Shown here: positions 42,380 to 50,682 of the stretch, piece after piece
Numbering within the stretch: position 1 is the first letter of the stretch
How the letters are laid out: every line of letters begins with the position of its first letter
NCBI RefSeq assembly: GCF_020171345.1
Contig: NZ_JAIUZM010000001.1
Span: 1,426,001 to 1,490,000, forward strand
Direction of reading: 5' to 3'
DNA length: 64,000 nucleotides
From: Microbulbifer agarilyticus
GTDB lineage: Bacteria; Pseudomonadota; Gammaproteobacteria; Pseudomonadales; Cellvibrionaceae
Position numbers and translations under genes: made by a program
The notes under the pieces: generated by a model
Database searches by the model: none
What the model saw: only the letters and a program-made list of their open reading frames with translations
What the model was told of the DNA's origin: nothing

Positions 42380-44632
42380 ATGAATATCTTGATGAGAAGA
42401 GTGCAGCCAGGATGGCGGCGCATATGTACGGCAGGGATCGCTCTTTGTATGACTTTGGCCGCGAACGATGCACTGGCCGTGCGGGACCGTCCGCACATTG
42501 ATCAGTCACTTGGCTACAATGTCATCCTTTCCGATAAAAACACTACGTTACGTGGTGTCAGCTTGTCTTTCGATGGTGGTGATCCATATGGGACTTTACC
42601 CGCGGTAATGCCGTCGCAGGAGTCTTTGGATGCGTTGAATACGGAGTATGGTTATAACACCGTGCACGTATATCTTGAGGGTGATGCGGGCCAAAACCCT
42701 GATCCCGTTGGCATTAATCTGGCGCTCGCCGATGAACTGGTCGCACGTACTCGTGCCGCGGATTTGTATCTGATTATTACCGTGGGTAATAACGGTGAAA
42801 ACGGTGCGATCCACAGTATGCAAAAGACCTTGGATTTCTGGTCCCTGTATGGCGAGCGCTACAAGAACGAAACCCATGTGATTTTCGAGGCGCACAATGA
42901 GCCGGCGCCCTCAACATTATCGAACTGGACCCAGCAGGACTGGGACAACCAGCTGATCATGTATAACCATATCCGTGGCATTGCGCCGGACACCATGATC
43001 TTGTTGGGTTCATTTATGTCCTTCTTCGGCGGTAGCGCGGCCATTGCAGGCGCCGACCAGTTGAAAGCACAGGGCGTATCCTGGGATAACGCCGGTTTCG
43101 CTTTCCATGGCTATTGGAACCTGCCGGATATCGAAAAGACCATCGCACCGTTCCTGGCCAGCACGGACTACCCTGCGCTGATCTGTACCGAGTTCTGGCC
43201 GGGCGATACAGAAAACGGCTACAACGCTGCGTTTGAGACGTATCACATCGGCTGGCAGCAGTTCCAGTGGCTGGGCGCGAATGATTTGGACTTGGAGAAC
43301 CTGAAAAACAAGCTGGATAATGCTGGTACTGTGTGGAAGCCCGAACTGGCGGAAACCACTTGGCCGGCCAGCGGCGCGCCCAACATTCCACTGGGTGCGG
43401 AGATTGGTATCTATAGTCGTGGACAGGGAATGTTCGTGAGTTTGGATGGAGACAAGCTCAGCGCAAACAAGGCCACCTATAGCAAAGCCAATGGAGAGAA
43501 TTTCACCGTGGTAGATGCTGGCAACGGTTATGTCGGCCTGCGCGCAGACAACGGCAACTATGTCTCTGCGGCGGGTGACGGCCTACCGATGACCGTGACG
43601 GCTACCAGTATTGGCAATGCAGAGAAATGGGAATGGCTGGAGCTACCGGCAGGCGACTTCGCCCTGCGCCCATGGGGTGGTGGTGGTCACTTGTGGGGAA
43701 GTGTTGAGCGCGGCCAAAACGCGGGCAAACTTTCTGCTAACGGTGATAATGCCTCTATCAACGGTCCCGCCACTCTGGCATATCTGACCGAAGCCGGTAG
43801 CGCGCCTGATGCACCGACTCCGCCTCCGCCGCCGCCCCCCGGTCCTTTCAATGGTGCACCGACCGCGATTCCAACTACTAGCCCACTGCTCGCAGCAGAT
43901 TTTGATCACGGCGGTGAGGGTGTTGCCTACCACGATATCGACGACGAAAACTGGGGCGGTGCCTATCGCTTTGACGTTGGTGTCGATATCGAGGCGAGTA
44001 ATGAGGGTGTACCCAACGTAGGCTGGATTGATCCCGGTGAATGGCTGACCTACACCGTCGACGTGCAGACTGCCGGTGCCTACACCTTTACCTTCCGTGT
44101 GGCGTCCGCTGCAGACAACGGCAGCTTCCATATGGAATTTGATGGTGTGGATGTCTCCGGCCCGATTAGCACGCCGAATACTGGTGCCTGGAATAACTGG
44201 GTCAATATCACCAAAGAAGTTGAGCTCGTCTCCGGCATTCAGGTAATGAAAATGGCCAGTGCCGGTGGCTTTAACCTGATCAGCTTTGATATCCAGGAAG
44301 GTAGCGCTCCGCCGCCTCCGGCTGGCACCGACATGTATGTATCTTCGGTGGTAACCGGTACCGTGGGTGCGGGTCGCGGCCAGAAGTACGGCACGGCAAC
44401 GGTTACCGTGCTGGACAACAACGCCAACCCGGTTTCCGGTGCCACTGTAACCGGTAACTTCACCAGCGGCATTATCGAAAACGGTGTGTCCGGCGTTACC
44501 GATGCCAATGGCGTTGCGGTACTGCAGAGCAGCGTAAGTGCGGGCGGCAATCTGGCAGTAGAGTTCTGCGTGAGTGATGTCAGCGGTAGCCTGAATTACG
44601 ATGAGACATCCAGCGTGAATCGCTGCTTCTAA
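42380..44632 (+). CDS. Modular GH5 endoglucanase with beta-trefoil-like, CBM6-like and Ig-like domains
   Basis: 750 residues from ATG 42380 (AGGA upstream), giving a signal peptide ending near NDALA. Modules in order: a GH5 catalytic barrel (about 30-335) with acid/base Glu174 in FEAHNEP and nucleophile Glu271 in LICTEFWPGD; a fascin/beta-trefoil-like domain (about 338-475); a poly-Pro linker (near 480-488); a CBM6-like domain (about 497-640) with GVPNVGWIDPGEWLTYTVDV; a second Pro linker; and a C-terminal Ig-like domain (about 650-750) with GTATVTVLDNNANPVSGATV. CBM6 modules bind beta-glucans, xylan or agar, so a beta-glucan endo-hydrolase fits, but the substrate cannot be fixed. Secreted; it probably supplies oligosaccharides to the GH3 enzyme and TonB receptor. 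Confidence 0.9.
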   Translation: MNILMRRVQPGWRRICTAGIALCMTLAANDALAVRDRPHIDQSLGYNVILSDKNTTLRGVSLSFDGGDPYGTLPAVMPSQESLDALNTEYGYNTVHVYLEGDAGQNPDPVGINLALADELVARTRAADLYLIITVGNNGENGAIHSMQKTLDFWSLYGERYKNETHVIFEAHNEPAPSTLSNWTQQDWDNQLIMYNHIRGIAPDTMILLGSFMSFFGGSAAIAGADQLKAQGVSWDNAGFAFHGYWNLPDIEKTIAPFLASTDYPALICTEFWPGDTENGYNAAFETYHIGWQQFQWLGANDLDLENLKNKLDNAGTVWKPELAETTWPASGAPNIPLGAEIGIYSRGQGMFVSLDGDKLSANKATYSKANGENFTVVDAGNGYVGLRADNGNYVSAAGDGLPMTVTATSIGNAEKWEWLELPAGDFALRPWGGGGHLWGSVERGQNAGKLSANGDNASINGPATLAYLTEAGSAPDAPTPPPPPPPGPFNGAPTAIPTTSPLLAADFDHGGEGVAYHDIDDENWGGAYRFDVGVDIEASNEGVPNVGWIDPGEWLTYTVDVQTAGAYTFTFRVASAADNGSFHMEFDGVDVSGPISTPNTGAWNNWVNITKEVELVSGIQVMKMASAGGFNLISFDIQEGSAPPPPAGTDMYVSSVVTGTVGAGRGQKYGTATVTVLDNNANPVSGATVTGNFTSGIIENGVSGVTDANGVAVLQSSVSAGGNLAVEFCVSDVSGSLNYDETSSVNRCF

Positions 44633-44853
44633 AAGTTCATCTCACAGGATGAAGCGCGGCCTTCGGGCCGCGTCTGTTAAGCCGAATGGCCAACACAACG
44701 GCAAAAAAGAAAATTAAAAGATTGTGGAGTGGGTATCTTTTTAATACGCGAGAAGTAAGAGCTTCAGTACAACAGATTGTGTTGTTTCCTCTCAGGCAAT
44801 GCGCCGTGCTTCACGGTTATTTCGCCTAAGCCCCACCAAACTTTGGTGGGGCT
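44633..44853 (+). ncRNA. Candidate small RNA or long structured 3' UTR of the GH5 gene
   Basis: About 200 non-coding bases separate the GH5 stop from a strong terminator. They hold a UUCG-capped hairpin (44655-44661 with 44666-44672), a second hairpin (44769-44774 with 44780-44785) and then the terminator stem. A structured 3' UTR or a separately made or processed RNA would look like this. No promoter is certain, so the call is tentative. Confidence 0.3.
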
Positions 44854-44860
44854 ATTTTTT
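44829..44860 (+). terminator. Strong rho-independent terminator
   Basis: A perfect 12-base inverted repeat (44829-44840 with 44842-44853) followed by ATTTTTTT. It ends the GH5 transcript from the left, about 200 bases after the stop codon. On the minus strand there is no matching T-run, so it is directional. Confidence 0.9.
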
Positions 44861-44895
44861 TATCGCTATTCTGCAAGTCCAGCGCAGCAAAACCT

Positions 44896-45549
44896 TTAAG
44901 TTGAGCAATTGATCGTTGAACTCTCAGGCGCATTTGTTACCAAGCGGACGTCCGCAAGAGAAAGTCCCAAACTGCCATTAGTGATAACAACGAGGGGTGA
45001 GTCTACCTTGGATAATTTGGTGCCAGCATCCGCGAAGCAGGAAAGAGGGATCGCGAGGTGGAACCATTGCTTTTGTGGTACTGCAGAGAGAATCTGTCCG
45101 AGTTTAAAGGAGCCCGTACACGGGTAACCGCAATCCATTCGCAGAGTCACCTTGTCAGTGGGTACTTCATCCACACGCAATACCAGGCTAAGAGCACCGC
45201 CTTCAGTGGCCAGCGGTTCGAGGTCGAGTTTGCGCTTGCTTTGCCAAAGTATCTGACCGGTACTCCCCGATCGCCACTTTGCCTCTACTACGTTGTAGCC
45301 GATAGCATCTTCTATGAAATCGACTTGTACATTCTTCGGCGAGCGCGTGTTAGCGGAGCCGTCGCGCACTGGAGTGTGCCAATTTGTTGGGTTGCCCACA
45401 TAGAATTTCCAGGGGTCACCCACTGCACCGCCAGACAACAGCACGCCATTGCCCAATGCATTATTCTCAAGATTGCTAGCACTAGCGTGCGTTACGCTAC
45501 TCCCCAGGGCGCAGGCAAGCGCGACACCATACCCGAAATACTTAATCAT
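44896..45549 (-). CDS. Secreted stand-alone homologue of the GH3 ExoP-type C-terminal domain
   Basis: 217 residues from ATG 45549 (AGG upstream); a TTG five codons earlier is possible. A signal peptide (about residues 1-24, ending THASA) is followed by a beta-rich domain. It parallels the end of the GH3 protein at 39509-42106: DLEPLATEGGALSLVLRVDE against DLSEYLVADGALVAEVRLDK, MDCGYPCTGSFKL against MRCGDNCGAKVEV, and WFHLAIPLSCFADAG against WQKLSVDLSCFGSG. No catalytic domain is present. Convergent with the GH5 gene, it belongs to the same glucan locus and is probably a periplasmic or secreted carbohydrate-binding helper. This is inferred from homology seen by eye. Confidence 0.75.
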   Translation of the reverse strand: MIKYFGYGVALACALGSSVTHASASNLENNALGNGVLLSGGAVGDPWKFYVGNPTNWHTPVRDGSANTRSPKNVQVDFIEDAIGYNVVEAKWRSGSTGQILWQSKRKLDLEPLATEGGALSLVLRVDEVPTDKVTLRMDCGYPCTGSFKLGQILSAVPQKQWFHLAIPLSCFADAGTKLSKVDSPLVVITNGSLGLSLADVRLVTNAPESSTINCST

Positions 45550-45661
45550 CTTTGGCCTATTCAATTTATTTTATGAAATTGAATACTGGCACGTTTATGT
45601 ATTTCAGGGCGGAGATCGCGCTGTCCGGGTATCTGTGTGAGACGAGCGGATCGCGTGCGAT

Positions 45662-46279
45662 CTAATCTGACCCCCAGGGCGCCGGTGGTATTTCCACAGG
45701 CTGGGTGAGGTCAAACTCAACGCGGAATTTTCGACCGGTTGGGCGAGTGAGTTCATAGGCAAACATCGATCCCGGGTGAACCTCCATCGCCCAGGTGTTC
45801 TCCACAGAAGCAGATAAGCCCTCTTTGTTGAACACGGCTATGGATTCAGCATCCACCGGAAACTCCTGTCGGTTGTTGGTTCCGACCGTTTGGCTATCGC
45901 CGCCATACATGGTCACAGCATCTTCGCTACCGTCTTTATGGCGATGGTCGTGCTTCAGGCGCAGGCCGTTGTCGGTACGAGTGAGTATCCAGGTGCGGGA
46001 ATGGTCATCACCAACATGGAAGGGAATCTTGATTTGCGTATCGGGTTGGTCACAGCCCCGCACATGCATAATCAGCTGTTTGCCCTCAAATGGATCTGGC
46101 GTATCGGTTTCTGGTTCATTGGCGACGATCTTGCCGGCAAACGCCTTGCCACAATAGGCGGAGATATTTTTCAGGAATACATCGGCGGGCACCGTGGCGG
46201 CATTCTTTTGTTGGCAGCCCTGCAGCAGACCGACCAGGCCCACAAGGCATCCCATGGTTACCATGGATAAGCGCATCAT
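45662..46279 (-). CDS. Predicted lipoprotein of unknown function
   Basis: 205 residues from ATG 46279, which has GAGAG five bases upstream; the frame is open to 46324. The signal peptide ends in an LLQGC lipobox. The mature part begins with an AYCGKAFAGKIV segment, contains a His/Asp-rich stretch (LRLKHDHRHKDGSEDAVTMYGGD) and ends with FRVEFDLTQPVEIPPAPW. I do not recognise a named family. The strand-rich, single-domain layout looks like a small periplasmic or outer-membrane binding protein. It lies between the ExoP-C-like gene and the DsbA-like gene on the same strand, with a 41-base gap to the latter, so it may share a transcript with it. Confidence 0.7.
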   Translation of the reverse strand: MMRLSMVTMGCLVGLVGLLQGCQQKNAATVPADVFLKNISAYCGKAFAGKIVANEPETDTPDPFEGKQLIMHVRGCDQPDTQIKIPFHVGDDHSRTWILTRTDNGLRLKHDHRHKDGSEDAVTMYGGDSQTVGTNNRQEFPVDAESIAVFNKEGLSASVENTWAMEVHPGSMFAYELTRPTGRKFRVEFDLTQPVEIPPAPWGSD

Positions 46280-46320
46280 GTTTACTCTCAACTTAGATAG
46301 AAATTGAACTGAGACGGGTG

Positions 46321-46980
46321 TCAAACCGTATGTTTGTCATCAATTATGCGCTGCAGTTGCGCCTCGAAGGTTGTTACTTCCTGGGCGCCACTTAACGCGT
46401 ATTGCCCATTAAACACAAATAGCGGCACACCGCGCACCCCCTTGCTGACGATTCCCTGCTCCAGCTGGCGTACTTCATTGGCATAGGTCTGCTGTGCCAG
46501 CACCTCCCGCGCTGCGAAGTTATTTAAACCGGCGCTTTCCGCCGCGGCGATTAATACATCGAACGCACTGACATCTCTTCGATGGCTGAAAAAGTCAGCA
46601 AAAAGCTGCAGGCTAAGAGCATGCTGCTTGCCCTCAATTGCTGCCCAGTGCAATAACTGATGCGCTTGGAAGGTGTTTACCATGCGCATTTCATCGAAGT
46701 AATCAAAGTGGAAGCCCACATCCGCACCCAGCTTGGTTAGGCGCTCGCGTGCGGCAATGCTTTCCTCGGGACTGGTACCGTATTTCTCGGCGATATGTTC
46801 GCGCAGGTTTTGCCCCTCGCTGGGCATATCCGGATTCAGCTCGAACGGTAACCAGTTAATCGTGGGATCAATGGCCTCGTCAAAATTATCCAGGGCCTGC
46901 TGCAGTCGGTAGTACCCGATGACACACCAGGGGCAAACCACATCGGAAACGATGTCGATTCGAAGGGGAAGCTTCTGCAT
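46321..46980 (-). CDS. DsbA family oxidoreductase (FrnE-like)
   Basis: 219 residues from ATG 46980, where the protein reads MQKLPLRIDIVSDVVCPWCVIG; the frame is open to 47121 but upstream residues look random. The thioredoxin-fold active site is CPWC (Cys16, Cys19) and the cis-Pro region is SKGVRGVPLFVFNGQYALSG. A helical insertion lies between. There is no signal peptide, so it is cytoplasmic, matching the FrnE/polyketide-associated and HCCA-isomerase-like branch of the DsbA superfamily, which act as oxidoreductases or chaperones in stress. It diverges from the SDR gene at 47166. Confidence 0.9.
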   Translation of the reverse strand: MQKLPLRIDIVSDVVCPWCVIGYYRLQQALDNFDEAIDPTINWLPFELNPDMPSEGQNLREHIAEKYGTSPEESIAARERLTKLGADVGFHFDYFDEMRMVNTFQAHQLLHWAAIEGKQHALSLQLFADFFSHRRDVSAFDVLIAAAESAGLNNFAAREVLAQQTYANEVRQLEQGIVSKGVRGVPLFVFNGQYALSGAQEVTTFEAQLQRIIDDKHTV

Positions 46981-47165
46981 AACGATTTGTCTTGTGTTGT
47001 GGGTTGTGCATGGCGCCGAGGGCGACAAGCCCGAATTTGCCCAACTTGAATCTGCCCAAGCAATTGCGCAGGCGCGCATAGTGTAGTCCCGCGGGCATTG
47101 AACGGCACCTTTTTGATCCAAAACAGACCGAAACTACTATGGGGGAATTTATCGGGAGGTAAACC

Positions 47166-47960
47166 ATGGACCTGCAATTAAACGGCCGCCTGGCATTTAT
47201 CAGTGGTTCGACCAAAGGCATCGGGCGCGCTATAGCCGTCAGCCTGCTACAGGAGGGTGCCCGGGTAATCGTTAATGGTCGCTCTGGCAGTGCGGATGCG
47301 GCGGCGGAACTCGCACAATATGGGGAAGCGATCGGCATCGATGGTGACCTGGCGGACGCCGGTGATGCGGAAAGAATTTGTGGCGAGATCGACAAGCATG
47401 GTGCACTTGAAGTTCTTGTGAACAATATGGGTATTTTTAACCCGAAACCCTTTGCGGAAATATCCGATGAAGAGTGGCGCAACTTTCTCGATGTCAATGT
47501 GATGAGTACCGTGCGACTGTCGCGCTACTACTTCCCGAAGATGCTGGAGCAGGATTTCGGTCGTGTGATTAACATTTCCAGCGAGGCGGGTATGCGCGGC
47601 CTGGAGAGCATGGTGCACTACTCGGTTACCAAAGGGGCGCAAATTGTCATGGGGCGCGGGATGGCAAATTTGACCCGCGGTTGCGGCCGTAATATCACCG
47701 TTAATTCGGTGCTGCCGGGCCCGACGCTTACCTCGGGAGTTGAAACCTGGCTCAAGGAGAGTGCGGAAGTGCAGGGCAAATCAGAAGAGGATTTTGTGCG
47801 CGACTTCTTTCAGGAGACCGAGCCGACGTCACTGTTGCAGCGCTTTATCAATCCGGAAGAAATTGCCGCGGTGGTGGCCTTTGTTGCTTCGCCACTGAGT
47901 ATCGCCATCAACGGGTCGAGCATCAAAGCGGAAGGCGGGTTGATCAAGAGTATTGCTTAA
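47166..47960 (+). CDS. SDR family oxidoreductase
   Basis: A 264-residue classical short-chain dehydrogenase/reductase. The nucleotide site is ISGSTKGIGRAIAVSLLQEG (TGxxxGIG type), followed by an Asn-Asn-Met segment (VLVNNMGIF). The catalytic residues lie in INISSEAG and the YSVTK motif, and NSVLPGPTLTSGVE follows. A good ribosome-binding site, GGGAGG, precedes the ATG at 47166. Variation around the coenzyme loop (VNGRSGSAD) suggests NADP preference, but this is tentative. The substrate is not predictable. It is a single gene with its own promoter in the 185-base divergent gap shared with the DsbA-like gene, and it is followed by the tandem repeat at 48005-48060. Confidence 0.93.
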   Translation: MDLQLNGRLAFISGSTKGIGRAIAVSLLQEGARVIVNGRSGSADAAAELAQYGEAIGIDGDLADAGDAERICGEIDKHGALEVLVNNMGIFNPKPFAEISDEEWRNFLDVNVMSTVRLSRYYFPKMLEQDFGRVINISSEAGMRGLESMVHYSVTKGAQIVMGRGMANLTRGCGRNITVNSVLPGPTLTSGVETWLKESAEVQGKSEEDFVRDFFQETEPTSLLQRFINPEEIAAVVAFVASPLSIAINGSSIKAEGGLIKSIA

Positions 47961-48004
47961 TAAGGAACCGGTCTTCTTGAATGGGTCAACTTGTATGCGG
48001 CGGC

Positions 48005-48060
48005 GTGACTAGGCCAATGTGACTAGGCCAATGTGAATAGGACAATGTGAATAGGACAAC
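48005..48060. repeat. Four tandem copies of a 14-base repeat
   Basis: Units at 48005-48018, 48019-48032, 48033-48046 and 48047-48060. The first two units are identical (GTGACTAGGCCAAT). The last two differ from them at two shared positions (AATAGGACAA core), and the final base of the fourth varies. It lies 60 bases before the DUF885 start codon, in the probable promoter or leader. Confidence 0.92.
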
Positions 48061-48119
48061 AAAGCGTCCGGTGGACATGGTATGTTTATGACCGACTAGG
48101 TACAGAACCGGAGAACCAC

Positions 48120-49919
48120 ATGTCGGTCATGTTTTCCCCTTCGCGCAGCCTGCCACGGTTATTGGTTGCGTTTGCACTTTTTATCTTCAGCGCCAGCGCT
48201 CTAGCTGACAGCGCGGCGCAGCAGCTGCAGCAAGTTATCGACGACCACTGGCAGTACTATCTTGAAGAGAACCCGACGGCGGCCAGCCGCATGGGTGACA
48301 AGCGCTATAACGACCGCCTGCCCGGCGTTGCCGATGCCGATCGCGCTCGTCGCTTGCAGGCAGAAAAAGCGTTTGTAGAGCGCCTGCGGAAGATTGACTC
48401 CGCCAAGCTGTCGCGGGATCAACAGGTCAACCGCGATCTGCTGCTGTGGGTGCTGAATAATTCCATCGAGTCAAACGAACTTTATCTGGACCGCACCCCG
48501 GTCAATACCTTCTACAGCTTCTGGAATACCGCCCTTGGCGCCAGTCGCGGCTTGAATATGCCGCAGGTATCGGACTACGAGGATTACATCAAACGCCTTG
48601 AGGATACCGGTCGCTTCTTTGATGAGAATATCGCGAATATGCGCGCGGGCATCAAAGACGGTTTCGTGTTGCCGAAAATCGTGATCGAGGGCATTGCACC
48701 GACGGTACGTGCCCAGGTTTACCAGGACCCGACCAATAGTAGTCTTTACGAGCCCTTCAAAAAGTTTCCCGAGAGCTTTTCAGACAAAGACAAACAGCGT
48801 CTGCAGGCGCACGGCAAGCAGGCCATTCGCGAATACGCCATGCCCGCGTTTGATCGCGTGGCGACCTTTCTCGAAGGCGATTACCTGAACGCGGCCAGCG
48901 ACAGCCTCGGCGCCGAGCAGTTGCCCGGTGGCAAAGACTACTATCGCCATGCCATTCGTACTTATGTGACCCTGGACATGGACCCGGATGCCATCCACAA
49001 GATTGGGCTGGCGGAAGTGAAGCGTATCCGTGAGGAAATGAATCAGCTGATCGAAGATAGCGGGTTCGAGGGCAGCTTCGAAGAGTTCACCGAGTTCCTG
49101 CGTACCGATCCACAGTTCTATGCGGAAACACCGCAGGAGCTGCTCAAGGAAGCTGCGTACATCGCCAAGAACATCGATTACCGCCTGCCGGAATTCTTCG
49201 GCAAGCTGCCGCGCCTGCCCTATGGCGTGGTGCCGGTGCCCGATGAAATCGCCCCCAACTATACCACTGCGTCTTACAATCCCGCCGCGATTGGCGGTAC
49301 CCGCGGCGGCGCCTACTGGCTGAATACCTATGCACTGGACCAGCGTCCGCTCTACGAATTGGTCGCGCTGACTCTGCACGAAGCGGTACCCGGCCATCAC
49401 CTGCAGGGCGCCCTGTCACTGGAACTGGAAGACGTCCCCGCATTCCGCAAGAACCTGTATCTGAGCGCTTTTGGCGAGGGCTGGGCGCTGTATACCGAGC
49501 GCCTCGGTGAAGAGATGGGTGTGTACGACACCCCTTACCAGAGTTTCGGGCGCCTGAGTTATGAAATGTGGCGCGCCGCACGCCTGGTGATCGACACCGG
49601 CATCCACTCCCAGGGCTGGAGCCGTCAGCAGGCTCTGGATTTCCTCGCCGACAATACCTCCTTATCCGAAGGCAATGTACGCGCGGAAGTAGACCGCTAC
49701 ATTTCCTGGCCGGGGCAGGCACTGTCTTACAAGATGGGTGAGATAAAGATTCGCGAGTTGCGCGAAAAAGCCGAACGGGAATTGGGCGATCAATTTGATC
49801 TGCGCGCATTCCACGATGCGTTGCTTGCCAACGGCGCGGTGCCCATGGAGATGCTGGAAGCGCAGATGAACCTGTTTATTGCTGACCAGCGCGCCGCAAG
49901 CTCGCGCCCAGCACAGTGA
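48120..49919 (+). CDS. DUF885 family protein, putative periplasmic metallopeptidase-like
   Basis: 599 residues with a signal peptide (about 1-29, ending SASALA). The rest is largely alpha-helical, typical of DUF885, with YLEENPTAASRMGDKRYNDRLP near the N-terminus, GGTRGGAYWLNTY, and the signature HEAVPGHHLQ (His420, Glu421, His426, His427), a zinc-binding motif of the HExxH kind. FGEGWALYTERL and the C-terminal PGQALSYKMGEIKI complete the family marks. Activity is not settled for the family, though a peptidase role is assumed. The 3' end overlaps the convergent gene at 49876 by 44 bases. Confidence 0.93.
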   Translation: MSVMFSPSRSLPRLLVAFALFIFSASALADSAAQQLQQVIDDHWQYYLEENPTAASRMGDKRYNDRLPGVADADRARRLQAEKAFVERLRKIDSAKLSRDQQVNRDLLLWVLNNSIESNELYLDRTPVNTFYSFWNTALGASRGLNMPQVSDYEDYIKRLEDTGRFFDENIANMRAGIKDGFVLPKIVIEGIAPTVRAQVYQDPTNSSLYEPFKKFPESFSDKDKQRLQAHGKQAIREYAMPAFDRVATFLEGDYLNAASDSLGAEQLPGGKDYYRHAIRTYVTLDMDPDAIHKIGLAEVKRIREEMNQLIEDSGFEGSFEEFTEFLRTDPQFYAETPQELLKEAAYIAKNIDYRLPEFFGKLPRLPYGVVPVPDEIAPNYTTASYNPAAIGGTRGGAYWLNTYALDQRPLYELVALTLHEAVPGHHLQGALSLELEDVPAFRKNLYLSAFGEGWALYTERLGEEMGVYDTPYQSFGRLSYEMWRAARLVIDTGIHSQGWSRQQALDFLADNTSLSEGNVRAEVDRYISWPGQALSYKMGEIKIRELREKAERELGDQFDLRAFHDALLANGAVPMEMLEAQMNLFIADQRAASSRPAQ

Positions 49920-50670
49920 AGTAATCCGTAAAGGCAAGATTGATTCGCGTGCGCTGTACGTCCTGTGGATACAGCCCCAATCTTGCCTCTTCCGTTGCCT
50001 TGGTGCCGGCCACCAGAAAATTATTGGAGATGGTTGCGTCCTGCACAAAGGCTTCGAAGGCCCGCGCGCACATCTCGGCCGGCGACGCGTAGTAGACGCA
50101 ACCGTTTGCCTTATCCGCCGCTTTTGAAGCGCGGAACATATCACTGGGGTGCTCCCCGCTTGCGTCCAGCATAACCGCGCGGAAACAGGCAAACAGCCGG
50201 TCATTGACGGGGTGGGGCACCGGTGTGGCTTCGCGCAGCCAGGCTTCCGAGGCGAACATGTTTCCCGGTGCATCGCTAAACGCTTTGCCGGCGAGGTAGT
50301 GGTCCAGTGCGTGGAACCACTCGTGGGCAATGGAGCCGGGGCCGGCGTTTTTTGCTAGGGCAAAGGTGCGGGTTCCGGGTTCATAGTGGGCACAGATACC
50401 CGGGCGGCCGCCGGTGCCATACTGGAAGGCGAGGGTGCCGCGCAGGGAGATGAGCAATTCCGGCCCCTGCAGAATAGTCATCAGGTCTTCCAGCGCGCCG
50501 TAAAACAATCCCGCCGCGCGGGTTTTTTCCGCCTCGGTGACCCAGCGCCCGATAGCGATGGAGCGGAAGTCGAAGCGTTTACGCACATCGTTAAAGCCCA
50601 CAGTTTCCTGTGCGCCCGATTGGGGGCGCAGGTGTGGGCTGCGGCGGTAAAACTTGCGATCTAAAACCAT
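49876..50670 (-). CDS. CLCA_X-type protein, putative zinc metalloprotease
   Basis: 264 residues with a zincin-like motif HEWFHALDH (His116, Glu117, His120, with His124 as a candidate third ligand), set in GSIAHEWFHALDHYLAGKA. Upstream lies GTGGRPGICAHYEPGTRTFALAK, and PAEMCARAFEAFVQD follows. I recognise this as the CLCA_X group, related to LPD1-type putative peptidases that often accompany helicases and nucleases. It has no signal peptide. It starts 12 bases after the helicase stop on the same strand and is the third gene of the FAN1-helicase operon, so a role in DNA-damage repair, such as trimming protein-DNA crosslinks, is conceivable but is pure inference. Confidence 0.78.
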   Translation of the reverse strand: MVLDRKFYRRSPHLRPQSGAQETVGFNDVRKRFDFRSIAIGRWVTEAEKTRAAGLFYGALEDLMTILQGPELLISLRGTLAFQYGTGGRPGICAHYEPGTRTFALAKNAGPGSIAHEWFHALDHYLAGKAFSDAPGNMFASEAWLREATPVPHPVNDRLFACFRAVMLDASGEHPSDMFRASKAADKANGCVYYASPAEMCARAFEAFVQDATISNNFLVAGTKATEEARLGLYPQDVQRTRINLAFTDYFTVLGASLRRAGQQ

Positions 50671-50682
50671 GCGTGCAGAAAA

